In this document: one piece after another, positions 1 to 11,300 of the stretch
How positions within the stretch are numbered: position 1 is the first letter of the stretch
How the letters are laid out: each line of letters opens with the position of its first letter
From: Chrysomallon squamiferum
Lineage: Eukaryota > Mollusca > Gastropoda > Neomphalida > Peltospiridae
DNA: 64,000 nucleotides
NCBI GenBank assembly: GCA_012295275.1
Contig: CM022665.1
Span: 30,680,957-30,744,956, forward strand
Reading direction: 5' to 3'
The notes under the pieces: generated by a model
Database searches by the model: none
The model's input: only the letters and a program-made list of their open reading frames with translations
Told to the model about the DNA's origin: nothing
Translations under genes and position numbers: made by a program

Positions 1-1160
1 CTGCTGACATTAAAATCCAAACTGATACCCATGATCCAGGTATTTTTTTTTTTAATTAAAAAGTAAACATTTACTTCAAATTTTATTTTTTATGCCACCA
101 GTTTTTGATGTTTCTTAAATTTAAAACCAAAAATATTCAAAAAGATGCTTTCTAAATAGGCAGACTTTAATTTTCACCCTCCAAATTAGGTTCTCTGAAT
201 TCTGATCATTTACACTGAAATGAATTTAAGAATCAGCTTTTTAAAACAGCTAGTGAAGGTATTTTACAAGGAATATCGATACAAGATGTGAATAAAGCTA
301 GCATGGACTTGCCGCTTAAAACTGCTAAAGATACTACCTGTTAACATATCATTTTACATTACTAAATGTGGATGCAAGTTAAACCTTAGTAAGGAAGAAT
401 GTTTTTTTCCTTCACCAACTTTTTAAAAACAATTTTATAAATGCTTGAAATGATCAGTTCATTTTTATTCTTACTATCCATTAAAGCATTTCAAGTTCTT
501 TCATGCAATTTGTTTTAGGGGATTTTGTTGTTTTGTTTTTAACTTTAAAACCTTTACACTGAAGCATTTCATATTTACTTTTCACATCCATATTTGTTAC
601 TGTGTCAAAAAAATACAACATCTTAAAACAGTATTTTAGGATATCAATTGACTCCCACTGTACAGTTTGTTTTAAAAATCCATAAAATAAATGAAACTAC
701 CCTTGTCAAATAAACATGGCATAAATTCATTCATTCATTACAAACAAACATAAGGGAGTGAAGAAAATTGATCATTAAATATTCTCAACAAGCACAGCAA
801 CTCTATCTATTCCACTGTGTCAGATGTTTAATCCTAATACTCTTAGTATAAACTTATTCTGTGAAACTGTGCAACTTGTATAATATTTAAACAAAAACCA
901 ACACTCTAAAAGAATATCTTGTTCAGTCCATGACAGATGAAAAATATTTGTATATAAATGCAACACATCTTAATTTGTTTTTTGTTAATACATGACATTC
1001 CATTTATGAAAAGAAACAGTATAGTTTACATTATCTAAAAACAAAAAACAACAACATAACAAAAATGATTAAGTAAGAAATGTTCATAAACAAAAACTTG
1101 TTACAAGGAACTACAGAACAGCTGAAATTACATACTCATATCTTTAGTTCTTTTTATAGT
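1..1160. other. AT-rich sequence without recognisable gene
   Basis: No long open frame and no family similarity were seen. A donor-like CAG/gtattt occurs at 38-44 on the plus strand. If hnRNP L continues off the left edge, this is intron sequence of that gene. Confidence 0.4.
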
Positions 1161-1174
1161 TCGGACTATATATA

Positions 1175-1189
1175 CACACAAACACGTAT

Positions 1190-1260
<71 letters not shown>

Positions 1261-1408
1261 CATATACACAGACACACACACACATATATATATACATATA
1301 CACACACACACACATACATAGATATATATCTATACATACACATATCTATACATATTTATATATATCTACATACACACACACGTATACATATATATATATA
1401 TATATAGA
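1175..1408. repeat. Compound (TA)n/(CA)n microsatellite
   Basis: About 230 bases of alternating TA, CA and TACA runs. The apparent open frames across it encode only Ile, Tyr, Thr and His from the repeat and are not genes. On the hnRNP L sense strand it reads as TG/TA, not CA. Confidence 0.95.
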
Positions 1409-1740
1409 ATAAGAAAATAATATTCAAAATGTAATTTATTAGCAGAATAATTAATATACTGTTAAAAAAAAGAAAGGTTAATTGTGTTAAAATACAAAAT
1501 CCATTGTTATGGGGTAAAAAATTCACATTATCTTCACAGCATCAATAATAATTTTAAAGATTAAAAAATAAATAACTAAATAAACATCCTAAATACTGTA
1601 AAAATTATTAAACAAATCAGTCTTATTGTTACAAGTTCTGGGTTAGATTTCAGATAGATAATCTTTTTCAATAGCAGTCTGCTTAAATTTGGTTGTTTTT
1701 TCTCTTTTCTTTAGATTAAATCCAAAGGCAGGATATAACA

Positions 1741-1784
<44 letters not shown>
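1741..1784 (+). repeat. Poly(A) tract of about 44 bases
   Basis: An uninterrupted A run immediately before the GC-richer segment 1785-2019, which is followed by another A run to ~2042. The pair of A tracts bracketing a GC-richer insert could reflect retroposition, though no target duplication is evident. Confidence 0.9.
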
Positions 1785-1786
<2 letters not shown>

Positions 1787-1814
1787 CATACAGGTTACAC
1801 ACTGACTGTTGCAG

Positions 1815-2018
1815 AATGATAGAGTTGTCTACACATATTTGCTTGGAACTCTCCCTTTGGATAAGCGAATCATGTGCACATCGTCATGGCCACATTACAC
1901 ATGCCGCTTTAGCAACACAATACCATGCAGACACCAGCAGAAGAAATGTGTCTTCCATCTTGTGGAGCCAGCCCATGGGCCACGTCTGACCCTGCACAAT
2001 GTACAATCACTTGATTAA
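1815..2018 (+). other. Possible terminal coding exon of an unidentified plus-strand gene
   Basis: A 204-base open stretch follows a good acceptor (gactgttgcag) and ends in TAA at 2016-2018. It is clearly richer in GC than its surroundings. It lies between a ~44-base poly(A) tract (1741-1784) and a shorter one from 2020. Read in phase 0 it gives 67 residues starting NDRVVYTYLLGTLPLDKR, with several Cys and His (CTSSWPHYTC, PCRHQQKKC). Position 40 has a donor-like CAG/gtattt that would join in phase 0, so an exon may end there. Downstream sequence to ~2700 looks like a 3' UTR, with AATAAA-type words near 2565 and 2696. I do not recognise the peptide. It could instead be hnRNP L intron sequence or a transposon relic. 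Confidence 0.22.
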
Positions 2019-2042
2019 CAAAAAAAAAAAAAAAAAAAAAAA

Positions 2043-3662
2043 CAACCAGTCAACAATCTAGTATGAATGTCATGTGCCATGTTGTGTTGAAATGCACTGC
2101 ACTAGGTAGTATTCACGTTCTTGTAACTGGCATGATGTATTTTGTTATTTCTTCTGTTACACAAATCCCAGTTTTGTAAGCTGTGTTATCTCTGGTTTCT
2201 ATAAATGTTCCTGTATGTTGTGCATTTATTAAAAGATGGGTGGATCACACTGTATATTCCTGTTTGTATGATTGCCATTTCTTCTGTTGTAAGAAATGTG
2301 TAATGTCTTCTGATCCCATGCTTTGTTTTTAAGGTAAGAGTTTGTTGTCTTCCATGTTAAATCCATGAAATGTTTGTGATGAACTACTTGTTCACTGATG
2401 GTTCCTTTTATTGGAAGAACTCCACATCAAAGATATCATGCAACACTATTTTCATTTTATATTTCATATGTATACATTGCATGAATGGAACTGAGCTTAA
2501 CTTTACTGAAGTAAGAGTATTATATACAAACCATATACCCAGTGACAAATATATGTGAAGAAAAATAAATTTTGCATGCATACCCATTACCCTGTGGCCT
2601 TGAGATTTTTTTTTTTTAATTTTAATTTCTCTGCAGCTATGAAGATTGTAAAAAGCATAAAATAAATGCGAAAAAGCTGTTAACAATCATAATGAGAATA
2701 AATGTATGAATGAATGCATAGCTGCTTAATATACTATTCAAAGTGTGTAATAATTACTACCTTCTGATCCCATTAAACTGACTTGCTGTATTTCAAAAAG
2801 TTTTTTTTTTTTTTTTTTTTTTAGGAACACAGGTGTATGCATAGTAATTGCTGTAACTAATTACCTAGTCAATAAATAAGCTAGTAACATTGAAAAAATG
2901 GAGTACAAATACAGTACAAGCAAAACTAGTATTTATCACATTAAAAGGGATTTGTATTTTTATAATAAAATAACATAACTCAATGAATTGTTTAAAAAAA
3001 AAAAGGAAATAAAATAAATGACAACAGTAACCCCCAAGTTCATGAATACAAATTTTCCTTTAAAGTGACTGGTCTTGTTGCATGCATTTCATTATTAGTA
3101 ATTCAATATATGAAGATTCATTTGCTTTTATTATTTTGTGGTGACAAAAAAAAAAAAAAAAAAAAAAAAATTGAAATATGCCTAAAAGGTTGTGTCAAAA
3201 CTTCCATGATTTGCAAGAAAGGAGGATAATTATAATGGATTAATGAAAAACTACGTATGTAAATACATTTTTTTGCAGATAAAATATGTGTGTGTTTAAA
3301 ATGTTCACAACATACATGTGATTGGTAAATTCATGGTTCACTGCAGAATGTGTTGAGTGTTTTTATGCTGGATTTTGTTTTGTGTGTGACAAATTAAATG
3401 TCAATTTTCTCACAACTTTATAAATTTAATTTTATAATATTCAAAATTTTAATGGCAGTTTTAAAATATTAAGTTTATAAGCATTTACTTTTAAGTATTA
3501 AATATATTCAGTACCAAGCTGAAAAATTAAACCAATTTAATAATGAAAATTTAACTTGAATGCAAGAAAATTTAAGCTTTTATAAATATTTTAATGATTA
3601 AAATAATTAAATTTCAATGGCTGAAAAATACAAAAAGAAAATGCATATTATAAATATCTTAC
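2043..3662. other. AT-rich non-coding stretch downstream of hnRNP L exon 9
   Basis: No convincing exon of hnRNP L (RRM3 or RRM4) was found here on the minus strand. Long homopolymer runs occur at about 2802-2822 (T) and 3146-3170 (A). The part up to ~2700 resembles a plus-strand 3' UTR. Confidence 0.4.
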
Positions 3663-6600
3663 CTAGGCTTGTATTTGTATAGTCTCTGCTTTCTGAATCA
3701 TTTCTTACAACATTCAGTCTTGTTGGCTACAAATAAACAAATAATTACATCTATGCTAAAATATGATTCTAGTGTTACTTCTAGTTTATCCAACACACAA
3801 CATAAAACTGAAGGCCAATAATCATCTCTGCAGTGTGCTCTAAGTGTTAATTGCAGTGTGAATTAAATGAATACTAGCTTAATACACACTGAGTTGAAGG
3901 TTCAATCATTATCAGCTACTTCCCATTCTATGTAATGATTAGCATGTTACTTATCAATAGCTATGATATGTAGATATAAAAGAAACATTGCTACTAATCA
4001 ATCAATACCAACTTGTAACTTAATATGAAAATGTCTTAAAGTAGTATTATTTTATCTACAAACCTTAGCATATTCAATTTTCAATGTGCAGCATCCAGAA
4101 TAGATGTCTGCTCCATTTAAAGACTGCTTGGCTCTTTTTGCTGATTCAATACTATCAAATCTTTGAAGTTTTAAGGATAATCACAAGTTTTACATCAAAT
4201 TTTAATCTTAAAAACTGAAAGCCACACTTTAACAGATATTATAAACCACAAAGAGAATTGCATACAAATTTCAGAAAGGATAATGCTTTTTATAAAACAG
4301 TTTTACTTAGAAACACAAGGCCTGACATCAGTGCTCTAGTATACCTATTTGTAAATTATTTCCACTACAATTTTGTAATTAACAGAATTCATTGTTTAAA
4401 ATGTACTAGTTTTCAATAGGTTTCTTTTTAAATACTTATCTTAATGTGAACAAAAATTAAAAAATTAAAATGTTTCAATAAAATTATATTTGTGTTCAAC
4501 TTAGTTTCATCACATATAATCAACTGATTAATAATTCAGAGTTAACTAATTTCAGTGAATTAATAGTATAATTTAAAATCCATCTACAATGGGCTACAAG
4601 GATACTCGACCATAGCCTGGACACCATTCTTTTTGAAGATGACAATACGCAAAACCTGACCATATGCCACTGTAATTGTGTGCATGACATCCTAAAAAGT
4701 TAAAATAATGAAATATTAATACCAAAATAATACTGAATTCATATTCTGTTTCAGTAATCATGTCATTTTAGAAGTGAGCAAAATGAAACAAAATTTAAAC
4801 ATCTGAAATAAAAACAATGTATAAAGAACAATGAACTTACGACTGTGATAGGGTACTGTGGATTCAGGATTGTGAACAAAAGAATATGATTTGCAGGTCT
4901 TGTATCTTCAGGATCTCTGGTAAAAAAAAAAAAAAATGAAAGTTTAAAAATAATAATTTGAACATTTCAGTAAAGTATCAAATGCAGGAAAATTTATTTA
5001 AACAAAATTACACATCAGTGTTATTTATCATCTGCAGTTTTTTTTCTCTTTTTTTTTAAAAATTATTGTTCATGCATTGTACTTGTTGATCTGCATATTA
5101 TTTTTATTTTGAAAATAATACTTTATCAGGTTATGAAAACTGAAAAATCATTTGCTGACAAAAAAAACACACACTAAATTGCCCAGTGTTAAACAACAAA
5201 TTCTTGTATGCATTACAAGTTATTTTGTTTGTGTTTTTTTTTTTTTTAAGCTGAAATAAAAAAGTTATACCCGGGTCTCTGTATCTTTTGACTTGTAGAA
5301 TAATTAAAAAATGCTGGCTGGCCTGCAACATATATTGAATCGGTCTGTGAAAGAAAAAAATGAAAAAAATGAAAAGAGTAAAATAAATGAATGCATCATA
5401 AAGTGTTTAATTATACTTAAAAGGTAAATGGTATTTGAAATCAAAAACACTATCATGTCTGTACTACAACACTGAAGAAAACATGAAAACCACAGGTGAT
5501 TTATTTTAATTTTAAAAAAGCATTTCTGTATTTCATTTTACAGTACAAGTAAAAATGATAAATCCACAATAAAAATTAATATATTCTTTACTGTGTTAAA
5601 AAACAGCACAAGTTATTATTCTGAATTTATGGGATGGGGGATTTTTAATTACTTTAAGAAACTCTCAATGTTACTGAAACAAAATATGATTTTCAAAGAA
5701 ATCAGTAAAAACTTACCTGGCAGTAATTCACACAATTCCTTGCACCACTAATATCCTGTTAATAAAAATATTGTTACAAAATATTTTAAAAATCATAAAG
5801 CCTGAAATTTCATTTAACAAAAATATAATTTACTGTCACAATATAACAAAAATTATTTAATTATTTAACAAACAATTAAGCAGTTGAAAAGGCACCATTA
5901 TTTTAAACTACCAGTCCAATAGTCACTTTCACCAAAATTTCTGTACATTTTTCAAAATTATAACTTTACCTCAAATTCAATAAGTGCTTGGCGTTTTCTG
6001 GGCATCATGATGACATCTCTGCAATAAAGAAAAGTCACATTTTGTGGACTTAATTCCAGACAAATATTACACAAAGGAAGCCAATGCTTTAAATTTAAAA
6101 TGTTCAATACCAGACTAAGTTTTGAAATCACACTTGTATATGTAAAAATATCTAACAGGCTTCTCCTTTTAAACTATTACTATCTCAAACAAAATTCAAA
6201 ACAGTTACCTCACAGTCCCAAAATTTTGGACAGCCTCCACAAGATCCCTTTCAATTGCATGTTCAGACAGACTCCGTACATGGATTACTGGTGAAGGTGA
6301 AGGTTTGTGTGGGTCATCAAATTTATCCTGCTTAAAAACAGAATTAGATATTTATGCATACAATTTCATGGCTACACAAATGGATCACATAAACAATCCA
6401 CTAAGCACAAAATAACTTTTTAAGTATCTTCTTGAAAAAATTCATCCAAAATATTTTCGTTTCGTTAATATATTCTGATCATTTTTTGGGGTAAATTAAA
6501 CTATATATGATATAATAATATTAGTTGCCTTTAAAATTACGTTTAAATTTTAACGGTAAATCAGTGAACGTTTTTTTACATTAATGTGATTATTCATTTA

Positions 6601-6993
6601 AATTTTAACAGCCGATGGTGTGTTTTTTGGGGGGTGTTTTATACGTTTCTTACACACTGAAGAAAACAACGAATTTTAGGTTTCAATATATATAAATATA
6701 TGAATTAAGTTTCGAATGAAGGGTAACATTTAGATTATCCACGTGCATTAGAATTTAGACTGGCCTTTTTAAAAATTACAAAATCAGCAACCGGTCTATA
6801 TTACTTGTATTGGGAAAACAAATTGAAAGAAAATAACTGCAATAACACATATTTAATTTGCACATTACAGATACAAATAGTCTCTGCATGTAGAAGAATG
6901 CAGTTCAATAACTATTAGTATTACCCTTGTTCCTATTCCGTGCATTCCGTCGTCAGTTCTTTGTCTCTTGGAAAGATGACCGTCATACGCCAT
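3663..6993 (-). CDS. HNRNPL: hnRNP L family RNA-binding protein, N-terminal nine coding exons (RRM1-RRM2)
   Basis: Nine minus-strand exons join in frame (~224 residues): 6925-6993, 6209-6327, 5970-6018, 5717-5755, 5271-5344, 4841-4916, 4606-4691, 4064-4160 and 3663-3726. Each has AG acceptor and GT donor signals and the phases agree. The product starts MAYDGHLSKRQRTDD. RRM1 begins near VIHVRSLSEHAIERDLVEAV and continues through DVIMMPRKRQALIEFE to VAGQPAFFNYSTSQKIQRP. RRM2 begins at HILLFTILNPQYPIT, then RIVIFKKNGVQAMVE, and ends near CCTLKIEYAKPTRLNV. These blocks match the vertebrate hnRNP L/hnRNP LL and fly smooth family as I remember it. Those proteins bind CA-rich RNA in the nucleus and regulate splicing and mRNA stability. 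The start has a good context (purine at -3, G at +4). The last exon ends in phase 1 at a consensus donor (gtaaga), so the reading continues. RRM3 and RRM4, present in known family members, were not seen down to position 1. Identity is high confidence; L versus LL is not resolved. Confidence 0.93.
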
Positions 6994-7004
6994 TTTCTTT
7001 CTAT

Positions 7005-7040
7005 GCACAATAGAGGGCGCATACTCGGTATATTCCGGTT
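7005..7040 (-). promoter_or_regulatory. Probable 5' UTR/promoter region of the hnRNP L gene with a CTCF-like word
   Basis: This short, relatively GC-rich stretch lies just upstream of the hnRNP L start codon at 6993. It contains AATAGAGGGCGC (7009-7020), which resembles the core of the CTCF consensus. No TATA box is clear and the transcription start cannot be placed. The promoter assignment is inferred from position only. Confidence 0.3.
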
Positions 7041-7139
7041 AACGATTAACGAATTCAGCCGAATATGAAAAACAAAGAAGTACGAAAAAGAACATTAGGG
7101 CCAGTCTGAACATCTCTAATCACAAAGAGAAAAGTTTAT

Positions 7140-7234
7140 TGAATGAATGAATGAATGAATGTTTAACAACACCCCAGCAAAAAATAAAAATAAAAAAAAA
7201 ATAAAAATATATCGGCCATTGGGTGTCAAACAAA
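7140..7234. mobile_element. Fragment of a dispersed repeat with an ATGA tail
   Basis: A (GAAT)n run leads into tgtttaacaacaccccagca, then an A-rich spacer, then atcggccattgggtgtcaaa. I remember this pairing of a TTTAAC-ACACCCCAGCA word with a CGGCYATTGGGTGTCAAAC word from many molluscan genomic and UTR sequences, where it looks like a SINE or MITE tail. The family cannot be confirmed here. Confidence 0.5.
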
Positions 7235-7239
7235 GTTAG

Positions 7240-7525
7240 ATATACCAAATTGGTGAATATTTTCTATATAAAAATTCAAAATTAAAGAAAAGTTTAAGAC
7301 GACATATAGTAATTTAACTTAATGTCTAGTACTTTATCTCTGTGAAAGATGTAAATAGTATTTTACTGGACGAAAATATGCACCTATTACAGGATTTGAA
7401 ATTACTGTTACTTCTTTAATATTCAACATAATTACTGGACCTTAGTGTCATTTTAAAGGGGTTTTCAAGCTCTTACCAACTATCTTATTTGTTTTTGGAT
7501 TTCTGTGTTCTTGTCCACATACCTA

Positions 7526-7573
<48 letters not shown>

Positions 7574-8111
7574 TGGATTTCGCTGTAATTCGGCATTCTC
7601 ACTTTCCCAAGATAAAGCTAATATCTTAATAACCCATTATTCTCTGCTTAAGCGTAACTATATATGACGTCGTGACTGTATGCTCAAATAATTTGCAACA
7701 GATATATTATTGTCTTATTAATATTGGCTAATTTTTATGATGTAATAACCAAATATTTATATTTTTAATTTGTATCACTAAAGTGCCCTTTTATTTTACA
7801 AGCGCAGTGATTTGATGCTAGTGACACTAGTAGTAGTACTAGTAGTGTTTATTATGGAAGCCCACTGATGTCAAGTATCATAAATATGTGTTTTGTTCAC
7901 AGCCACCAGAAATATAAACATATCTATATTTATTACTGACCTCATATGAATTCCCATTATGAATTAAAACGTCTAGTGGGTAATGTAACTTTGTATGAGG
8001 CTGAAAATAAAATAATCGGTTTAATTCGTTTTATTCCTCTGTTAGCCTTCGGTCAAAATTTATAAATACTGTTCGAAAAGAAGCCAAATTAAAAATACCT
8101 TGAATTTAGTT
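7240..8111. other. Intergenic region between hnRNP L and the mutarotase pseudogene
   Basis: The genes on either side point away from each other. The region holds a (TG)n microsatellite at 7527-7572 and otherwise unremarkable AT-rich DNA. No gene was seen. Confidence 0.5.
7527..7572. repeat. (TG)23 microsatellite
   Basis: Uninterrupted TG dinucleotides, about 46 bases, upstream of the hnRNP L first exon. Confidence 0.95.
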
Positions 8112-10527
8112 ATGGTTACTATCATTCAAGAGAAAGTCGGTAAAAAACAAGGTGTCCAAGAAGGTATGACATTACATACAATTATTAATAATATGTTTCT
8201 ATTGACTGAAATACATTTCACCTAAATACCGATATCAGGGGCCATATTACTATTAGATATTATTACGGTTCTCTGAAATTTTATTTACTTTCCTACGAAG
8301 CTCAGTGTAATTTGAATGTATTTTTTTATGTGAACCATATGTGTATGTTTTAATTGTATACGAAATTTAGTAATCTTTAAAATGACACATGTAAACACAT
8401 TTTAAAATGCCTTGTTCATTCCATCATTATATGGCCCTGTTACAGTAGCGTGAGTAGGCCTATTTAATCATTAATTCCTTGTCAAAAACTATCAATTGTG
8501 TTGCGAATATTTACATTAGATACAGTAATGGACAACAGCTTTATTTTATACATATACCTAACATGAGTTAATTAAAGAATTTATTATTGTTATCATTATT
8601 TTTATATGTACATCCCCCAGTGTGTAGGTGTGGCCCAGTATCAGTATGTGTATGAAATACGTAAATAAACACATGCAGTTCCTGATGTTTCAGCTTGTGT
8701 TTTACAGACATCTCTCTAACAATAGATTTACAGTTTTCTTTGTAGTTATTAATATTTGTCTAATACAATAAATATTACTGTATTTACTAAAAATATTTTT
8801 TAAATCAGGTATTTTATATAACTTAATTATCTATTGTTAAAACTTATCCTTTCATATATAAATGTGTGTGCAAGTGTGGTTGTTTGTATGTTTTTACATT
8901 GTGTAATAAATATATTTTTAGAATTAATAATGTTTTTTTTATTATTATCTTTTAATTAATTAATTTATTTAGATTTATTTTTAAAAACGAGAACAATGCT
9001 ATTGCAAAAAGTATGGACTATGGTGGAACAATAACTGATATTATGATACCAGGAAAAAGTGAAAATGTTGTTGAAACATGCCTCAATCTGACAGTCTTCA
9101 AGGTCATTATTATTTCATTTATTTATTTTTAAGTTTTGCATTTGGCACAATTAGTTAATTAATTAAAAAGTGAGTTTATTGGGTTTTTAAAAAAATTTGT
9201 TCAATTATATTTATGTTGATTTATAAAAAGTTTTACATAATATAATGATAATAATTATACAGACAGTCAGAATAATGTTATTTCTTTATTTTTCTGTGGC
9301 AAACATTCCTTTTTTCAGATGGTTAATATTAGTGATGTTAATTTCAGTATACATCTGTCATTATCTGATGTGTTTTTGTAGGCTATGAGGCAAATCCGGG
9401 GTATACAGGTGCCATTATAGGTTGTTTTACTGACCCAATTGCAGATGGTACATTTACAAAAAACTGGATGGTGTCAAGTACAAGTTACACTGTAATGACT
9501 TGAATCATTCTGGACATATGTTGCATGGTGAAAAGAAGGGCTTTGATAAGGTATTCAGAAACTCAGTCTTGAATACAGAATGACCCATTATTTTCCCCAT
9601 TTGTAATATATATATTTAGACCACACAGTCAGCATGGTGAGACAGAACAAATTAATTTCAGACTTTCTAGCAGTAGACAGCATGAAGCATCTTTATCTTT
9701 AGCAGCACTGATTTGCAATCATATTATTAATATACAAAAACCTGCTAATCAGTATTAATAACTAACATGACAGAAACAGTTTTAGCTTAGCATGTTGAAG
9801 ATCAGAAAGAGAGAAGACCTGGTGAAGTAGTTTAAATAAAATAACATTAGGATGCAGTTGAAGTATCTACTAATTTAAGTCATAAAGTCAGAACATTGAT
9901 CTAACACTGTGGGTGGGGTTCTGTACTCCTCAGTGTGTCCATTTTTCCATTGCTTTTATACGTTTCTACAGGAAATTAAAGTAAGCTGATAAAATTCATT
10001 CTTTTCTGTTAAATCAGGTACTGATGAAATGTCAGGTTACCTCTCCCTTATTACCAAAGCACAAAAACAAACAACAAAAACACCCATATATTTCACACAT
10101 AATTATTATTCAATAAAAAATACATGAACGAGATATTAAGTATTAATTAATTATTCACACCCAATTAATACACCCACACCCACACAGTGTTTTGGTTCTG
10201 GTATATTGTTGAGTATTCATTCATTCATTAATTATATAGACATTAATTAGACATTTATATATTTTGATTTTAAATATTTTATTTACTGATAAATAAAATA
10301 TCTGAATATCTTTACTATTTCCCCTTAAGAATATTTTCCATTCCAGCTGTTGTTCCCTCATGGGTTTGTTCAAATTTTGGTATGTGCTGATAAAAAAGTA
10401 AGATAATATTTTTCTCATAATGTAATAATAATAATAAATTATTATTATTATTATTATTTATTTATTTATATATTTATTTATAAATACATTTTTTTTTTTA
10501 AATTTAAATTTTTTAAATTTATTTTTT

Positions 10528-10850
10528 ATTAACCTCTTTTCAACAAAATGTACCTGTAGGCATTTTTGTTTACCATTTAGCTGATGTCTTTCTCCACTGG
10601 GGTTTTTCCCTTCCTCATCTGCGGATTATAAAGCAGAAAGTATTAGTCTGATGACTAGATTAAAATGCATAATACTCTCCAACCCAAATGCCGGCAACCT
10701 AAAGGAAAAAAAAAAACCCAACAAACTTTCCTTGTTTGCGTACTGAACACTGCTTCATCTGTGTATTCCTGTCTTTATCTTCCTCTTGTCATCCTGTGAA
10801 AACAAACTGAAGAATAGTCAGTATTTCATTTTACAAACTTTAAAATAAAT
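10528..10850. repeat. Dispersed repeat, copy 1, inside the mutarotase pseudogene
   Basis: Shares many blocks with 11023-11300 in direct orientation, for example ggattataaagcagaaagta / ggattataaagcagacatca, tctgatgacta, ccaacccaaat and cttcatctgtgtattcctgt. The pair lies between the exon 3 and exon 5 relics, where the missing exon 4 should be. It has no coding potential. Confidence 0.85.
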
Positions 10851-11022
10851 ACAAAAATAATTCCATCATTACTAGTATTACTCATTACTATCTTCATTAT
10901 TAATCTTATTATTCTCTTTGATGATGATGTTGTTGTTGTTGTTACTGTCATTATTATCATTATTGTTAATTGTATTGTTATTATTTATGTATTTATTATT
11001 ATTATTAATATATATATAATTT

Positions 11023-11300
11023 TAATTAATCTCTTTTCATCAAAATGTACAGGCATTTTCCTTTACCATTTAGAGGTGATGTCCTCTACTGGCACTATTT
11101 TGTCTTCTTTGCCTATGGATTATAAAGCAGACATCAGTATTAAGAGTCTGATGACTATGTTATAATGCATACACTCCAACCCAAATAGCCAGCAACCCTA
11201 AGGAAAACAAAAAACCCATTCCTGGTTTATGCCCAGAACACTGCTTCATCTGTGTATTCCTGTCTTCATCTTCCTCTTGTCATCAAACTTTAAAACAAAT
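11023..11300. repeat. Dispersed repeat, copy 2, inside the mutarotase pseudogene
   Basis: Direct-orientation partner of 10528-10850, ending in the same catcaaactttaaaacaaat-like stretch. The diverged copies suggest an old local duplication or two insertions of one family. Confidence 0.85.

Noticed and set aside
1175-1408. CA repeats as an hnRNP L autoregulatory site
   Set aside because: The CA runs are on the plus strand, whereas hnRNP L is transcribed from the minus strand, so its RNA would carry TG/TA.
1080-1412. 110-codon open frame across the TA/CA microsatellite
   Set aside because: Composed of repeat-derived Ile, Tyr, Thr and His codons; both strands are open for the same reason.
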